DNA of 62,866 bases from Microbacterium paludicola (GTDB lineage: Bacteria > Actinomycetota > Actinomycetes > Actinomycetales > Microbacteriaceae), in assembly GCF_015235415.1 (NCBI RefSeq), contig NZ_JADGLL010000017.1:1-62866 (forward strand). The letters are read 5' to 3'. The position numbers and the translations under genes are program-made. The notes beneath the pieces are model-generated. The model did not search any database. It was given only the letters and a program-made list of their open reading frames with translations, and had not been told where the DNA came from. Below are positions 1-8,339 of this stretch, in pieces (position 1 is the stretch's first letter; every line of letters begins with the position of its first letter).

Positions 1-1388
1 GAGTCGGAGGGGGCGGGGACCTCGGCCTCGCCCTCGTCCTCCGCCGGCGGGGCCGACTGCTCGTACTGGGCGGAGAGGCGGCGGTACTGGGGCGTGAGGA
101 ACGCCAGCACCGCGATCAGGACACAGGCGAGCCCCGCCACGAGGAAGATCAGCGCGATGCCGCGGTTCTGGCCCTCGCCGAGCAGCCAGGCCCACTGCGC
201 CTCACCGTCCTCGCGCATGTACGGGATGACCCAGAACTGCGCGATCGGCGCGATCAGCAGGGCCGTGATGGGCGCGGCCGCGGCCTCGAACATCATCGCG
301 AAACCGAACACGCGCCCCTGCGTCTCGTACGGGACGACCCGCTGGATCACCGTCTGCTCGGCCGCCTCGACCGCCGGGATCACCGCCATGTACAGCCAGC
401 ACCCGACGATGAACAGCCAGCCCCACTCGCGCAGCGCGAACGTCGCCCCGACCAGGCCGATGAAGGCGGCGAGCAGCAGCATGGTGCGCATCGGCTTGCG
501 GCCGAGGCCCGTCGCCGCGACCACCACACCGCCGGCGATGAAGCCGGTCGATGCGACGGCGAACCAGATGCCCCACCCCGCGACGCCGAACAGGTCGATG
601 CCGTACGGGTCCATGAGCGCCATGTAGACGCCGCCGACGAAGTTGTTGATCGTCGAGAACAGGATGAGCGCGAACAGCCCCGACGCGGCGCGCACCGCGA
701 GCCAGCCTCCCCGGATGTCGACCCACTTCGTCTGCCCCTCGGCGTGGACGATCTCGCGCTCGGGGATGTGAAGGGCGGCGAGGTGCACCATCGCCAGCAG
801 CATCGCCGCGAGCCCGATGATGAGCGTCCAGCCCATCCCGAGCAGGCCGACGGACAGCCCGCTGAGCACGCTCGTGACGAGCATCGACACGCCCTGCACG
901 GTGCCGACGAGGCCGTTGGCGTTCGCGTGGCGCTCGTCTGGCACCAGCAGGGTGACGGTCGTCGACAGCGCGATGCTGCGCAGCTGCTCGACGACGGCGC
1001 CGGCGAGCATGACGACGGCGAAGATCCAGAACCAGGGCAGCGTCAGATCGACGATCTGCGCCTCGCCGATGAGGAAGAAGAAGGCCGTGTCGAGGCAGAA
1101 GACGCCGAACGCGATCACCGTCGCCCACAGCATGACGGCCTTCTTGCGGAACCTGTCGACGAGGGTGCCGAAGAGCATGCTGAACAGCGAGATGAACAGC
1201 ATGTAGGCGCCGCCGATGACGCCCGTGGCGATGACGTTGCGCGTCTCGGCGTAGATCCAGAAGGTCAGGCCGAACCAGAGGAAGCTCGTGGTGATATTCG
1301 CCACGGCCGTGTTGATCAGGACGTGAAGGAACGTGCTCATCCCGCCCGGCGGCGGCTGCACGGCGACGGGGTCGGCGACCTGGCTCAC
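1..1388 (-). CDS. MFS transporter, DHA3/MefA-like (C-terminus outside window)
   Basis: Predicted multi-pass exporter of the major facilitator superfamily; the substrate is not evident. The frame is open from a GTG at 1386-1388 to the window edge, giving about 462 residues without a stop. The GTG is chosen because GGAGG lies 7-9 nt upstream; an ATG at 1338-1340 is a weaker alternative because it would leave out this ribosome binding site. The N-terminal half has regular hydrophobic helices and the MFS motif A form GTLVDRFRKK in the loop between helices 2 and 3. The visible C-terminal end is a hydrophilic Glu/Asp/Ala/Pro-rich tail. The resemblance to macrolide-efflux type carriers is by general pattern only. 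It is followed on the same strand by an LLM oxidoreductase transcribed towards it, with a terminator hairpin between them, so it is probably a separate unit. Confidence 0.85.
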   Translation of the reverse strand, partial: MSQVADPVAVQPPPGGMSTFLHVLINTAVANITTSFLWFGLTFWIYAETRNVIATGVIGGAYMLFISLFSMLFGTLVDRFRKKAVMLWATVIAFGVFCLDTAFFFLIGEAQIVDLTLPWFWIFAVVMLAGAVVEQLRSIALSTTVTLLVPDERHANANGLVGTVQGVSMLVTSVLSGLSVGLLGMGWTLIIGLAAMLLAMVHLAALHIPEREIVHAEGQTKWVDIRGGWLAVRAASGLFALILFSTINNFVGGVYMALMDPYGIDLFGVAGWGIWFAVASTGFIAGGVVVAATGLGRKPMRTMLLLAAFIGLVGATFALREWGWLFIVGCWLYMAVIPAVEAAEQTVIQRVVPYETQGRVFGFAMMFEAAAAPITALLIAPIAQFWVIPYMREDGEAQWAWLLGEGQNRGIALIFLVAGLACVLIAVLAFLTPQYRRLSAQYEQSAPPAEDEGEAEVPAPSD

Positions 1389-1432
1389 TTCGACTCCTCC
1401 GTCCGCTGGTCAGTGCTGTTGACGAAGAGAGT

Positions 1433-1465
1433 AGGGCGGGGTTCCGACATTGAGAACCCCGCCCT
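1433..1465 (-). terminator. Hairpin after LLM oxidoreductase gene
   Basis: Perfect 12-bp inverted repeat (left arm 1433-1444, right arm 1454-1465) with a 9-nt loop. It starts 15 nt beyond the stop codon of the minus-strand gene at 1481. The T-run is poor, as is common in high-GC actinobacteria. Confidence 0.7.
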
Positions 1466-1480
1466 GCGTGAACCCGAGCG

Positions 1481-2470
1481 TCACTGCAGCTCGGGGATCA
1501 CCTTCTGCTCGAACAGCTCGACGCCGCTCGGGTCGTAGGCCGACTCCGGGAAGTAGTGGATGGCGTAGCCCATGCCCGCCTGCTTCATCCCGGACAGCTG
1601 CTCGAGCACCTGCTCGACGGTGCCGACGAGGCTCTCGCCCGCCGAGTAGTTGTGCATGAAGCGCTCGAAGCCGGCGTCGCTGAGGTACGGCTTCACGCGC
1701 GCCGCGATGGCGTCGAGACGCTCCTTGACCTCGGCCTCGTTCTCGCCGATCACGGTGTTGAAGTTCGCCGAGCGGGTGATCGAGTCGAAGTCGCGGCCGA
1801 GCTTGTCGGTGTGGCCGCGCAGGATTTCGCTCTTGTGCGTGAACGCCTCCACGCCGCCGTTGAAGTTCGTGTACGAGGCGTACTTCGCGGCGATCCGCAG
1901 CGTGACCTTCTCGCCGCCGCCGGCGATCCAGAACGGGATGCCGCCGCCCTGCACGGGGAGGGGACGGACGATCGCGCCGTCGACCTGGTAGTACTTCCCG
2001 TCGAGCGTGGCGGATCCGGTCTCCCACGCCTGCTTCATGATCTCGACGCCCTCGCCGAGCATCTTCAGGCGATCCGGGATCTCGGGGAAGCCGTAGCCGT
2101 ACGCGCGCCACTCGTGCTCGTACCAGCCGCCGCCGATTCCCATCTCGACGCGTCCGGCCGACACGTGGTCGACGGTCGCGGCGACCTTCGCGAGGTACGC
2201 GGGGTTGCGGTAGCCCATGCAGGTGCACATCTGACCGAGCCGGATGCGGCTCGTCGACGCGGCGAACGCCGACATCAGCGTCCACGCCTCGTGCGTCGCC
2301 TCCTGGCTCGGCTCGGGCGTGGTGTGGAAGTGGTCGTACACCCACAGCGACTCCCACGGCCCCGCATCGGCCGCGATCGCCAGCGACTGCATCGTGCTCC
2401 AGTGCTGCGCCGGATCGATGTCGACAAGGTCGAATCGCCAGCCCTGCGGAATGAAGATCCCGAATCGCAT
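1481..2470 (-). CDS. LLM-class F420-dependent oxidoreductase (TIGR03560-like)
   Basis: Luciferase-like monooxygenase fold protein of 329 residues, the usual full length of this family. The N-terminus MRFGIFIPQG, the central segment MGIGGGWYEHEWRAYG and PFWIAGGGEKVTLR are typical of the actinobacterial F420-using branch. Such enzymes move hydride between reduced F420 and an organic substrate in the cytoplasm; the substrate here is unknown. The ATG at 2470 is supported by GAGGAG about 7 nt upstream. It is a monocistronic unit ended by the hairpin at 1433-1465. Use of F420 rather than FMN is inferred from the family and from the presence of cofE, another LLM gene and a Ddn-type gene in this window. 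Confidence 0.85.
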   Translation of the reverse strand: MRFGIFIPQGWRFDLVDIDPAQHWSTMQSLAIAADAGPWESLWVYDHFHTTPEPSQEATHEAWTLMSAFAASTSRIRLGQMCTCMGYRNPAYLAKVAATVDHVSAGRVEMGIGGGWYEHEWRAYGYGFPEIPDRLKMLGEGVEIMKQAWETGSATLDGKYYQVDGAIVRPLPVQGGGIPFWIAGGGEKVTLRIAAKYASYTNFNGGVEAFTHKSEILRGHTDKLGRDFDSITRSANFNTVIGENEAEVKERLDAIAARVKPYLSDAGFERFMHNYSAGESLVGTVEQVLEQLSGMKQAGMGYAIHYFPESAYDPSGVELFEQKVIPELQ

Positions 2471-2562
2471 CCTTGCTCTCCTCGACGTTCGTCGTCCGAC
2501 GGCTCCCCCGCCGGAACGTGGTCAGGCTACCGGCTGCAGGGAGACGATCGGTGGCGTGAGGG

Positions 2563-3612
2563 TCACGGCACCCGGTGCAGCCAGGCCTCGGTGGCGAACT
2601 TGCTCTCGACCAGCGCCTCGGCCTCGGCGTACTCGTCGGGGGTGACCGAGCCCATCGTCGCGCCGGTGAACGTCTGGAACGACCGGATCAGCCGGTCGAT
2701 GATCTCCCGCCGGCTCAGGCCCGTCTGGCTGCGCAGCGGGTCGACGCGCTTCGCGGCCGAGGCGGTTCCCTTGTCGCTGAGCTTCTCGCGGCCGATGCGC
2801 AGCACCTGCGTCATGACCTCGCCGTCGGTGTCGTAGCTGAGCGTCGCGTGGTGGAGCACGCCGCCGTTCGCGAGGCGCTTCTGCGCCGCGCCGCCGATCT
2901 TGCCGGTGGGGCTCGCGATGTCGTTGAGCGGCTGATACGTCGCGTCGATCCCCATCGACCGCAGGGCCTGCAGCACCCAGTCGTCGAGGAACGCGTAGGA
3001 GTCGGCGAACGTGAGCCCCGCGACGAGCGAGGCCGGCACGTACAGCGAATAGGTGATGATCTGGCCCGCGCCCATGAGCATGGCGCCGCCGCCGGAGATC
3101 CGTCGCACGACGTCGAATCCGTGGCGGGCGGCGCCATCCGGATCCACCTCGTTCCGATACGACTGGAAGGATCCGATCACGACGGCCGACTGGTCCCACT
3201 CCCAGATGCGCAGGGTCGGCTTGCGGCGGCCCTCGCCGACGCGGCCGGTGAGCACCTCGTCGAGCGCGAGGTTCACGTGGGGCGAGACGGCGGGGTCGTC
3301 GACGATCTCCCACTCGAAGTCGGTCCAGGCGGAGGCGGTCACGAGCGCGCGGCGCACGGCCGTGCCGACCGCCTCGGGAGTGAAGCCCAGCAGCTGCGCG
3401 CCGGCAGGAAGGGCGCCGCGGACGGCGGCGGCGATCGTCGGCACGTCCACGGTCTCGGGCAGCCCGTTCACCGCCGCGTTGATGTCGAGCAGGGCGTCAT
3501 CCGGCTCGAGGAAGAAGTCGCCGGCGAGATGGAAGTCGGCGATCCGGCCGTCGACCACGTCGAGGTCGACGACGACCAGCTTCCCCCCGGGCACTTTGTA
3601 TTCGCCGTGCAT
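2563..3612 (-). CDS. Lipoate-protein ligase A family protein with N-terminal accessory domain
   Basis: Biotin/lipoate A/B ligase family protein of 349 residues, expected to attach lipoate or a related acyl group to E2 or GcvH proteins through an acyl-adenylate. The N-terminal ~90 residues resemble the LplA accessory domain that sits at the C-terminus of E. coli LplA, so the domain order is reversed relative to that enzyme. The catalytic domain shows RRISGGGAML (170-179), the catalytic-lysine motif TGKIGGAAQKR (K238) and the paired histidines of LHHATLSYD (254-255). The ATG at 3612 lies exactly 6 nt after TAGGCT on the minus strand, which suggests a leaderless transcript. It is divergent from the ThuA-like gene at 3691. 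Whether it ligates lipoate, octanoate or another acid is not determined. Confidence 0.85.
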   Translation of the reverse strand: MHGEYKVPGGKLVVVDLDVVDGRIADFHLAGDFFLEPDDALLDINAAVNGLPETVDVPTIAAAVRGALPAGAQLLGFTPEAVGTAVRRALVTASAWTDFEWEIVDDPAVSPHVNLALDEVLTGRVGEGRRKPTLRIWEWDQSAVVIGSFQSYRNEVDPDGAARHGFDVVRRISGGGAMLMGAGQIITYSLYVPASLVAGLTFADSYAFLDDWVLQALRSMGIDATYQPLNDIASPTGKIGGAAQKRLANGGVLHHATLSYDTDGEVMTQVLRIGREKLSDKGTASAAKRVDPLRSQTGLSRREIIDRLIRSFQTFTGATMGSVTPDEYAEAEALVESKFATEAWLHRVP

Positions 3613-3690
3613 ACATCAAGCCTAGGTCGGGCCGCGGACATCCCGGCCCGGCGGCAGCCCACGACTCCCCGGGTCTGGTGAGATGGGCGC

Positions 3691-4359
3691 ATGTCCTCGA
3701 CCCGTCGCGCCCTGATCGCCACCGGAACCGGTCGCTACGCCGACCCGTGGCATCCGTTCGAAGAGACGTCGGATCGGGTCGCTCGGATCCTCGAGGAGGG
3801 CGGCTTCGACGCGGTGATCGCGCCGGTCGACGAGGGGCTGCAGCGGCTCGCCGGCGTCGACCTGCTTGTCGTCAACGCCGGCGATCCGTGGCGCGACGGC
3901 GGCTCCGTCGGCGCGCCGGCGGAGTCCATCGTGGGGCTCGATGCCGCGCTCGACCGCGGCATCGGCATCCTCGCCCTGCACGCCGCGCTCGCGTCGCTGC
4001 GCGACTACGCCGCGTGGGCGTCCGCGACGGGCGGGGTGTGGCTGCCGGGCGTCTCGATGCATCCGCCGATCTCCGACGCCGAGTTCGCGTGGGCGGATCA
4101 TCCGCTCGCCGGCGACGAGCCGCTTGTCGCGTTCGACGAGCGCTACGCATTCCTGCAGGCGATCGGCGCATCCCACGTCGTCGCGACCCACGAGCACGAC
4201 GACGTCATCCATCCCGTCGTCTGGACGCGCGAGCACCTCGGCGGCGAGACGGTGAGCCGCGTCGCGGTCGACCTGCTCGGCCACGACGCCCGCTCGTACG
4301 ACTCCCCGTCGCATCGCGCGCTCATCGCCCGCCTCGCCGGCTGGGCAACCGGGCGCTGA
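3691..4359 (+). CDS. ThuA-like (trehalose-utilisation type) domain protein
   Basis: Protein of 222 residues with the glutamine-amidotransferase-like fold of the ThuA family. Visible features are an N-terminal strand followed by GTGRYADPWHPFEETS, the strand DLLVVNAGDPW and the segment ILALHAALASLRDY in the place of the usual W/LHGG nucleophile-elbow region. ThuA proteins are tied to carbohydrate metabolism but their reactions are mostly unknown. The start ATG is 6 nt after TGAGAT, fitting a leaderless transcript. It is divergent from the lipoate ligase gene. A second, more canonical ThuA protein (with GWHGGIADS) is encoded at 36741-37448. Confidence 0.75.
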   Translation: MSSTRRALIATGTGRYADPWHPFEETSDRVARILEEGGFDAVIAPVDEGLQRLAGVDLLVVNAGDPWRDGGSVGAPAESIVGLDAALDRGIGILALHAALASLRDYAAWASATGGVWLPGVSMHPPISDAEFAWADHPLAGDEPLVAFDERYAFLQAIGASHVVATHEHDDVIHPVVWTREHLGGETVSRVAVDLLGHDARSYDSPSHRALIARLAGWATGR

Positions 4360-4434
4360 CGCGGCGCCGCCCTGCGCCACTCCGCGATACGCGCGGAAAC
4401 ACCCGCGCAACACCGCCCGGGCTACGCTCGCGAC

Positions 4435-6303
4435 ATGGGTGACCTGTTCGACGGCTACGGCTCGACCCTCGCGCCGCGCAAGACGATCCAGGGGCTCCCC
4501 GCGTTCGACGAGATGTTCGGCCACCCGGGCACGGGCGGCGACACCGCGGCGCGCGACGCGTATCGCGAGCTGTACCACGCGCTCGCGCGGATGACGCAGG
4601 ATGAGCTGCGCGGCCGCACCGAGTCGCTCGCGTCGAGCTACCTGGCGCAGGGCGTCACGTTCGACTTCGCCGGCGAGGAGCGCCCCTTCCCGATCGACCC
4701 CGTGCCGCGGGTGATCGCGTACGACGAGTGGGCCCGGGTCGAGGCCGGGGTGAAGCAGCGGGTGCGGGCCCTCGAGGCGTTCCTCGAGGACGCGTACGGC
4801 CGCCGCTACTGCGTGCGCGACGGAGTGCTGCCGGCCGCACTGATCGCGTCGTCGCAGTACTTCTACCGCCAGGCGGCGGGCATCCATCCGGCGAACGGCG
4901 CGCGCATCCAGGTCGCGGGCATCGACCTGATCCGCGACGAGCACGGCGAGATGCGCGTGCTCGAGGACAACGTGCGCGTGCCGTCGGGCGTCAGCTACGT
5001 GATCTCCAACCGCCGGGTGATGGCGCAGACCCTGCCCGAGCTGTTCGTGTCGATGCAGGTGCGTCCGGTGGGCGACTACCCGAACAAGCTGCTCGCGGCG
5101 CTGAAGGCGGCCGCGCCCCCGGGCATCGAGGATCCGAACGTCGTCGTGCTGACCCCCGGCGTCTACAACTCCGCGTACTTCGAGCACACCCTGCTCGCCC
5201 GCCTCATGGGCGTCGAGCTCGTCGAGGGACGCGACCTCACCTGCACCGGTGGCAAGGTCTACATGCGCACGACGCGGGGCCTGCGCCGGGTGGATGTGAT
5301 CTACCGCCGCGTCGACGACGACTTCCTCGATCCCCTGACGTTCCGCGCCGACTCGATGCTCGGGGCGCCCGGGCTGCTGCTCGCCGCGCGCCTCGGCAAC
5401 GTCGGCATCTGCAACGCGGTCGGAAACGGCGTCGCCGACGACAAGCTGCTCTACACGTACGTGCCGGATCTCATCCGGTACTACCTGAACGAGGAGCCCC
5501 TCCTGAAGAACGTCGACACCTGGCGCCTCGAGGATCCCGGCGCGCTCGAGGAGGTGCTCGACCGCCTCGACGAGCTGGTGGTGAAGCCCGTTGACGGATC
5601 CGGCGGCAAGGGCCTCGTCGTCGGCCCCGACGCCTCGCCCGCCGAGCTCGAGAGCCTGCGCAAGCGCCTGATCGCCGACCCCCGCGGCTGGATCGCGCAG
5701 CCCGTTGTGATGCTGTCGACGATCCCGACGCTGGTGGAGGACGGGATGCGCCCGCGCCACGCCGACCTGCGGCCCTTCGCGGTGAACGACGGATCGGACA
5801 TCTGGGTGCTGCCCGGCGGCCTCACGCGCGTGGCGCTTCCCGAGGGGCAGCTCGTGGTCAACTCCAGCCAGGGCGGCGGCTCGAAGGACACCTGGGTCGT
5901 CGGCGGCATGGCGCCGAACCACGTCGAGTACGGCCAGGGGACGGGCCTCGCCGGTCTCGTCGCCGATCAGGCCGCCACGGTGACGGCCGCGGTGCCGATC
6001 GTCTACGAGGCGCAGGATGAGCCAAGCCACTCGCCGCAGGATCATCCGGGCACCGCCGAGCAGGGCGAACAGCAGCAGCAGGGGCGGGACAGCGTCGATG
6101 GTTCGGCGTCGGTCGCTTCGGCTCGCTTCGCTCGCTCAGCAACCGGATGGCGGCCGCCGGCCTTCGAGCGAAGCGCAGTGCTGTCGCAACGCCCCACGGC
6201 AGGCGGCCTCGCCGCACCAAGCGCGCACCCGCCTCGTTCGTTGAGCGAGCGAAGCGAGTCGAAACGCCCCGGGCTGCCGGCGGCAGGAGGCACGTCATGC
6301 TGA
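4435..6303 (+). CDS. Circularly permuted ATP-grasp protein (DUF404/407 type) with repeat-derived tail
   Basis: First gene of the ATP-grasp/alpha-E/transglutaminase operon; the family is predicted to form amide or isopeptide bonds on an unidentified peptide or small molecule. Residues 1 to about 530 cover the usual circularly permuted ATP-grasp domain, with VLEDNVRVPSGVSYV, LVVKPVDGSGGKGLVVGP (nucleotide loop) and the C-terminal WVLPGGLTRVA and NSSQGGGSKDTWV. After PIVYEAQDE (about 520) the protein runs into low-complexity sequence, and from about residue 559 it is encoded by two oppositely oriented copies of the genomic GAGCGAGCGAAGCGAG repeat (6110-6146 and 6233-6270), giving 622 residues, longer than the ordinary form. 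The stop overlaps the next start (ATGCTGA). The ATG is 6 nt after TACGCT, suggesting a leaderless mRNA. Confidence 0.9.
   Translation: MGDLFDGYGSTLAPRKTIQGLPAFDEMFGHPGTGGDTAARDAYRELYHALARMTQDELRGRTESLASSYLAQGVTFDFAGEERPFPIDPVPRVIAYDEWARVEAGVKQRVRALEAFLEDAYGRRYCVRDGVLPAALIASSQYFYRQAAGIHPANGARIQVAGIDLIRDEHGEMRVLEDNVRVPSGVSYVISNRRVMAQTLPELFVSMQVRPVGDYPNKLLAALKAAAPPGIEDPNVVVLTPGVYNSAYFEHTLLARLMGVELVEGRDLTCTGGKVYMRTTRGLRRVDVIYRRVDDDFLDPLTFRADSMLGAPGLLLAARLGNVGICNAVGNGVADDKLLYTYVPDLIRYYLNEEPLLKNVDTWRLEDPGALEEVLDRLDELVVKPVDGSGGKGLVVGPDASPAELESLRKRLIADPRGWIAQPVVMLSTIPTLVEDGMRPRHADLRPFAVNDGSDIWVLPGGLTRVALPEGQLVVNSSQGGGSKDTWVVGGMAPNHVEYGQGTGLAGLVADQAATVTAAVPIVYEAQDEPSHSPQDHPGTAEQGEQQQQGRDSVDGSASVASARFARSATGWRPPAFERSAVLSQRPTAGGLAAPSAHPPRSLSERSESKRPGLPAAGGTSC
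6110..6270. repeat. Facing pair of GAGCGAGCGAAGCGAG repeats inside a coding region
   Basis: Two arms in opposite orientation, 6110-6146 (pyrimidine-rich on +) and 6233-6270 (purine-rich on +), separated by about 86 bp. They belong to the same family as the arrays at 11116, 21630, 43618, 50502 and 51985, but here they are translated as the tail of the ATP-grasp protein. Confidence 0.85.
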
Positions 6304-7229
6304 GCCGGATCGCCGAGAGCCTGTTCTGGATCGGACGGTACATCGAGCGCAGCGACGGCACCGCCCGCATCCTCGACGTGCACCTGCAGCTGCTGCTCGA
6401 GGACCCGTGGATCGACGAGGACACCGCGTGCCGGTCGCTGCTCGCCGTGATGGGAGCGCCGGCCCCCGCGGACGTCGAGACCGTGCGGCGCGAGCACGTG
6501 CTCGAGCACCTCGCGGTCAACCGCACGACGGCGTCGAGCATCGCGTACTCGCTGACCTCCGCGCGGGAGAACGCCCGCCGCGCGCGCGAGATCGTCTCCA
6601 CCGAGCTGTGGGAGTGCCTCAACACCACCCGCGCCCGGATGCCGCGCCGCCTGCAGACCGAGAAGGCCCACGAGTTCTTCCAGTGGGTGCGCGAGCGGGC
6701 GGCCCTCGCCGTCGGCATCGCCGACTCGTCCACAAGCCGCGACGAGTCGTGGCAGTTCTTCACGCTCGGCCGCAGCATCGAGCGCGCCGACATGACCGCC
6801 CGACTGCTCGCGACCCGGTCGCTGACGCAGGCATCCGGCCCGTCGTGGACGACCATCCTGCGCTCCTGCGGTGCGTACGAGCCGTACCTGCGCACCTACC
6901 GCGGTATGCCGAGCGCGCGCAACGCCGCGGAGTTCCTGCTGCTCGACCGGCTCTTCCCCCGGTCGATCATCTTCTCGATCTCGCAGGCCGAGCAGTGCAT
7001 GAGCGCGATCGATCCGGTCGCCGACCGCGTCGGCCACTCGAACGCCGTCCTGCGCGCGCTGGGGCGCATCCGGAACGATCTCGAGTACCGCCCGATCGGC
7101 GAGATCCTGGGCGAGCTCCCCGAGCACATGGATCAGGTGCAGCAGGTCACCCGGGAGGCCTCGGATGCGATTCGGCAGCGGTTCTTCCCGACGCAGGCCG
7201 AGCGCACGTGGATCGGGGAGGTGTCGTGA
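6297..7229 (+). CDS. Alpha-E domain protein (DUF403)
   Basis: All-helical protein of 310 residues that belongs to the alpha-E family always found with circularly permuted ATP-grasp and transglutaminase proteins. The start MLSRIAESLFWIGRYIERS is the standard family N-terminus. The ATG at 6297 is chosen over an upstream in-frame start at 6147 because AGGAGG lies 6 nt upstream, because it overlaps the previous stop, and because the extra 50 residues would be repeat-derived. Conserved stretches include DSSTSRDESWQFFTLGRSIERADMT (partly) near residue 140-165 and FLLLDRLFPRSIIFS near 220. It has no known catalytic motif and is thought to be a partner or substrate-binding subunit of the ATP-grasp enzyme. 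The stop overlaps the next GTG by 3 nt (GTGA). Confidence 0.9.
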   Translation: MLSRIAESLFWIGRYIERSDGTARILDVHLQLLLEDPWIDEDTACRSLLAVMGAPAPADVETVRREHVLEHLAVNRTTASSIAYSLTSARENARRAREIVSTELWECLNTTRARMPRRLQTEKAHEFFQWVRERAALAVGIADSSTSRDESWQFFTLGRSIERADMTARLLATRSLTQASGPSWTTILRSCGAYEPYLRTYRGMPSARNAAEFLLLDRLFPRSIIFSISQAEQCMSAIDPVADRVGHSNAVLRALGRIRNDLEYRPIGEILGELPEHMDQVQQVTREASDAIRQRFFPTQAERTWIGEVS

Positions 7230-8071
7230 AAAGACTGCGGATCGAGCACGAGACCGGGTTCGACTACCCCGGCAACGTCGCGGCGTCGTACAACGAGGCG
7301 CGGATGCTGCCGGGCACGACCGACAGCCAGTTCGTGCTGTCGTCGTCGGTCGACATCCATCCCACCGCGGCCGTGAACTCGTACGTCGACTACTTCGGCA
7401 CGCGCGTGACGTCCTTCGACGTGCAGTCGCCGCACGACGAGCTGCGGATCGTGTCGCGCAGCCTCGTCGAGGTGCGCCCCCGCCCCATCGAGCACGCCGA
7501 CATCACGTGGGAGCGCCTCGCCCGCGACGCGACCCGCTCGATCGACATGGTCGAGATGCTCGCGCAGACGAGCCGCACGCAGCCGCATCCGGAGGTCGCC
7601 GAGATCGCCCGCGGCATCGCCGACGCGCACGAGAACCCGAGCGAGGCGGCGCACGCGATCGCCACCGCGATCGGCGACGCCGTGGAGTACATGCCGGGCG
7701 TGACGGGCGTCCACTCGACCGCGGCGGAGGCGTGGGAGTCGCGCAAGGGCGTCTGCCAGGACATCACCCACATCGCGCTCGGTGCGCTGCGGTCGGTCGG
7801 CGTCCCCGCGCGCTACGTCTCGGGCTACCTTCACCCGCGGCCCAACGCCGAGGTCGGCGAGGCGGTGCGCGGCGAGTCGCACGCGTGGATCGAGTGGTGG
7901 GCCGGCGACTGGCAGGCCTGCGACCCCACGAACGGCATCGAGATCGGCGACCGCCACGTGCTCGTCGGCCGGGGCCGCGACTACAACGACGTCCCGCCGC
8001 TGCGCGGCGTCTACGCCGGCCCGTTCAAGAGCGAGCTCTACGTCACGGTGACGATCACGCGCGAGGCGTGA
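7226..8071 (+). CDS. Transglutaminase-family protein (BTLCP type)
   Basis: Papain-like transglutaminase/cysteine peptidase of 281 residues. The N-terminal domain of about 150 residues starts LRIEHETGFDYPGNV, as usual for this operon class. The catalytic triad is visible as C177 (KGVCQDITHIALG), H219 (GESHAWIEWW) and D233 (ACDPTNG). The GTG at 7226 is preceded by GGGGAGG and overlaps the alpha-E stop. With the ATP-grasp and alpha-E proteins it is expected to make or cleave a peptide or isopeptide linkage; the physiological substrate of this widespread trio is not established. It is last in the operon and is followed by the convergent MFS gene at 8340. Confidence 0.9.
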   Translation: MKRLRIEHETGFDYPGNVAASYNEARMLPGTTDSQFVLSSSVDIHPTAAVNSYVDYFGTRVTSFDVQSPHDELRIVSRSLVEVRPRPIEHADITWERLARDATRSIDMVEMLAQTSRTQPHPEVAEIARGIADAHENPSEAAHAIATAIGDAVEYMPGVTGVHSTAAEAWESRKGVCQDITHIALGALRSVGVPARYVSGYLHPRPNAEVGEAVRGESHAWIEWWAGDWQACDPTNGIEIGDRHVLVGRGRDYNDVPPLRGVYAGPFKSELYVTVTITREA

Positions 8072-8236
8072 TCTCTTTCGGGCTCGCACGCTTCGGGGCC
8101 CCAAGCGGCACCCTCGCGAGCGAGGCGCCGTCGCTGCGCTCCGTCGCGGCAGCGCTTCGCGCTGCGGGCCCCATCCGGGGCACGCTCACTTCGTTCACAC
8201 GGGAGCCGGGCCCGCGGGGTGCCGATGTCACGCCGT

Positions 8237-8337
8237 GAGCGCACATCCCGCGCGGTCGGCGCACATCCCGCACGCGAGATCACATCCCGGCGGATGCGCA
8301 GTCACCGGATGGATGTGATCTGGCGCCGTCGACCCGG
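8237..8337. repeat. Three GCACATCCCG-type direct repeats and a hairpin between convergent genes
   Basis: The gap between the transglutaminase and MFS stops holds three copies of a CACATCCCG core (near 8240, 8260 and 8281). The last copy forms an 11-bp perfect inverted repeat (8277-8287 with 8311-8321, 23-nt loop) 18 nt after the minus-strand stop and may terminate that transcript. A second hairpin with a 7-bp stem and TTC loop lies at 8149-8165, closer to the plus-strand gene. The rest of 8072-8339 shows no gene. Confidence 0.5.
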
Positions 8338-8339
8338 GC

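Noticed and set aside
8072..8339. tRNA or small RNA gene in the longer gaps
   Set aside because: I looked for cloverleaf arms and CCA-type ends in this and the other gaps over 200 bp and found none; only hairpins and repeats are present.
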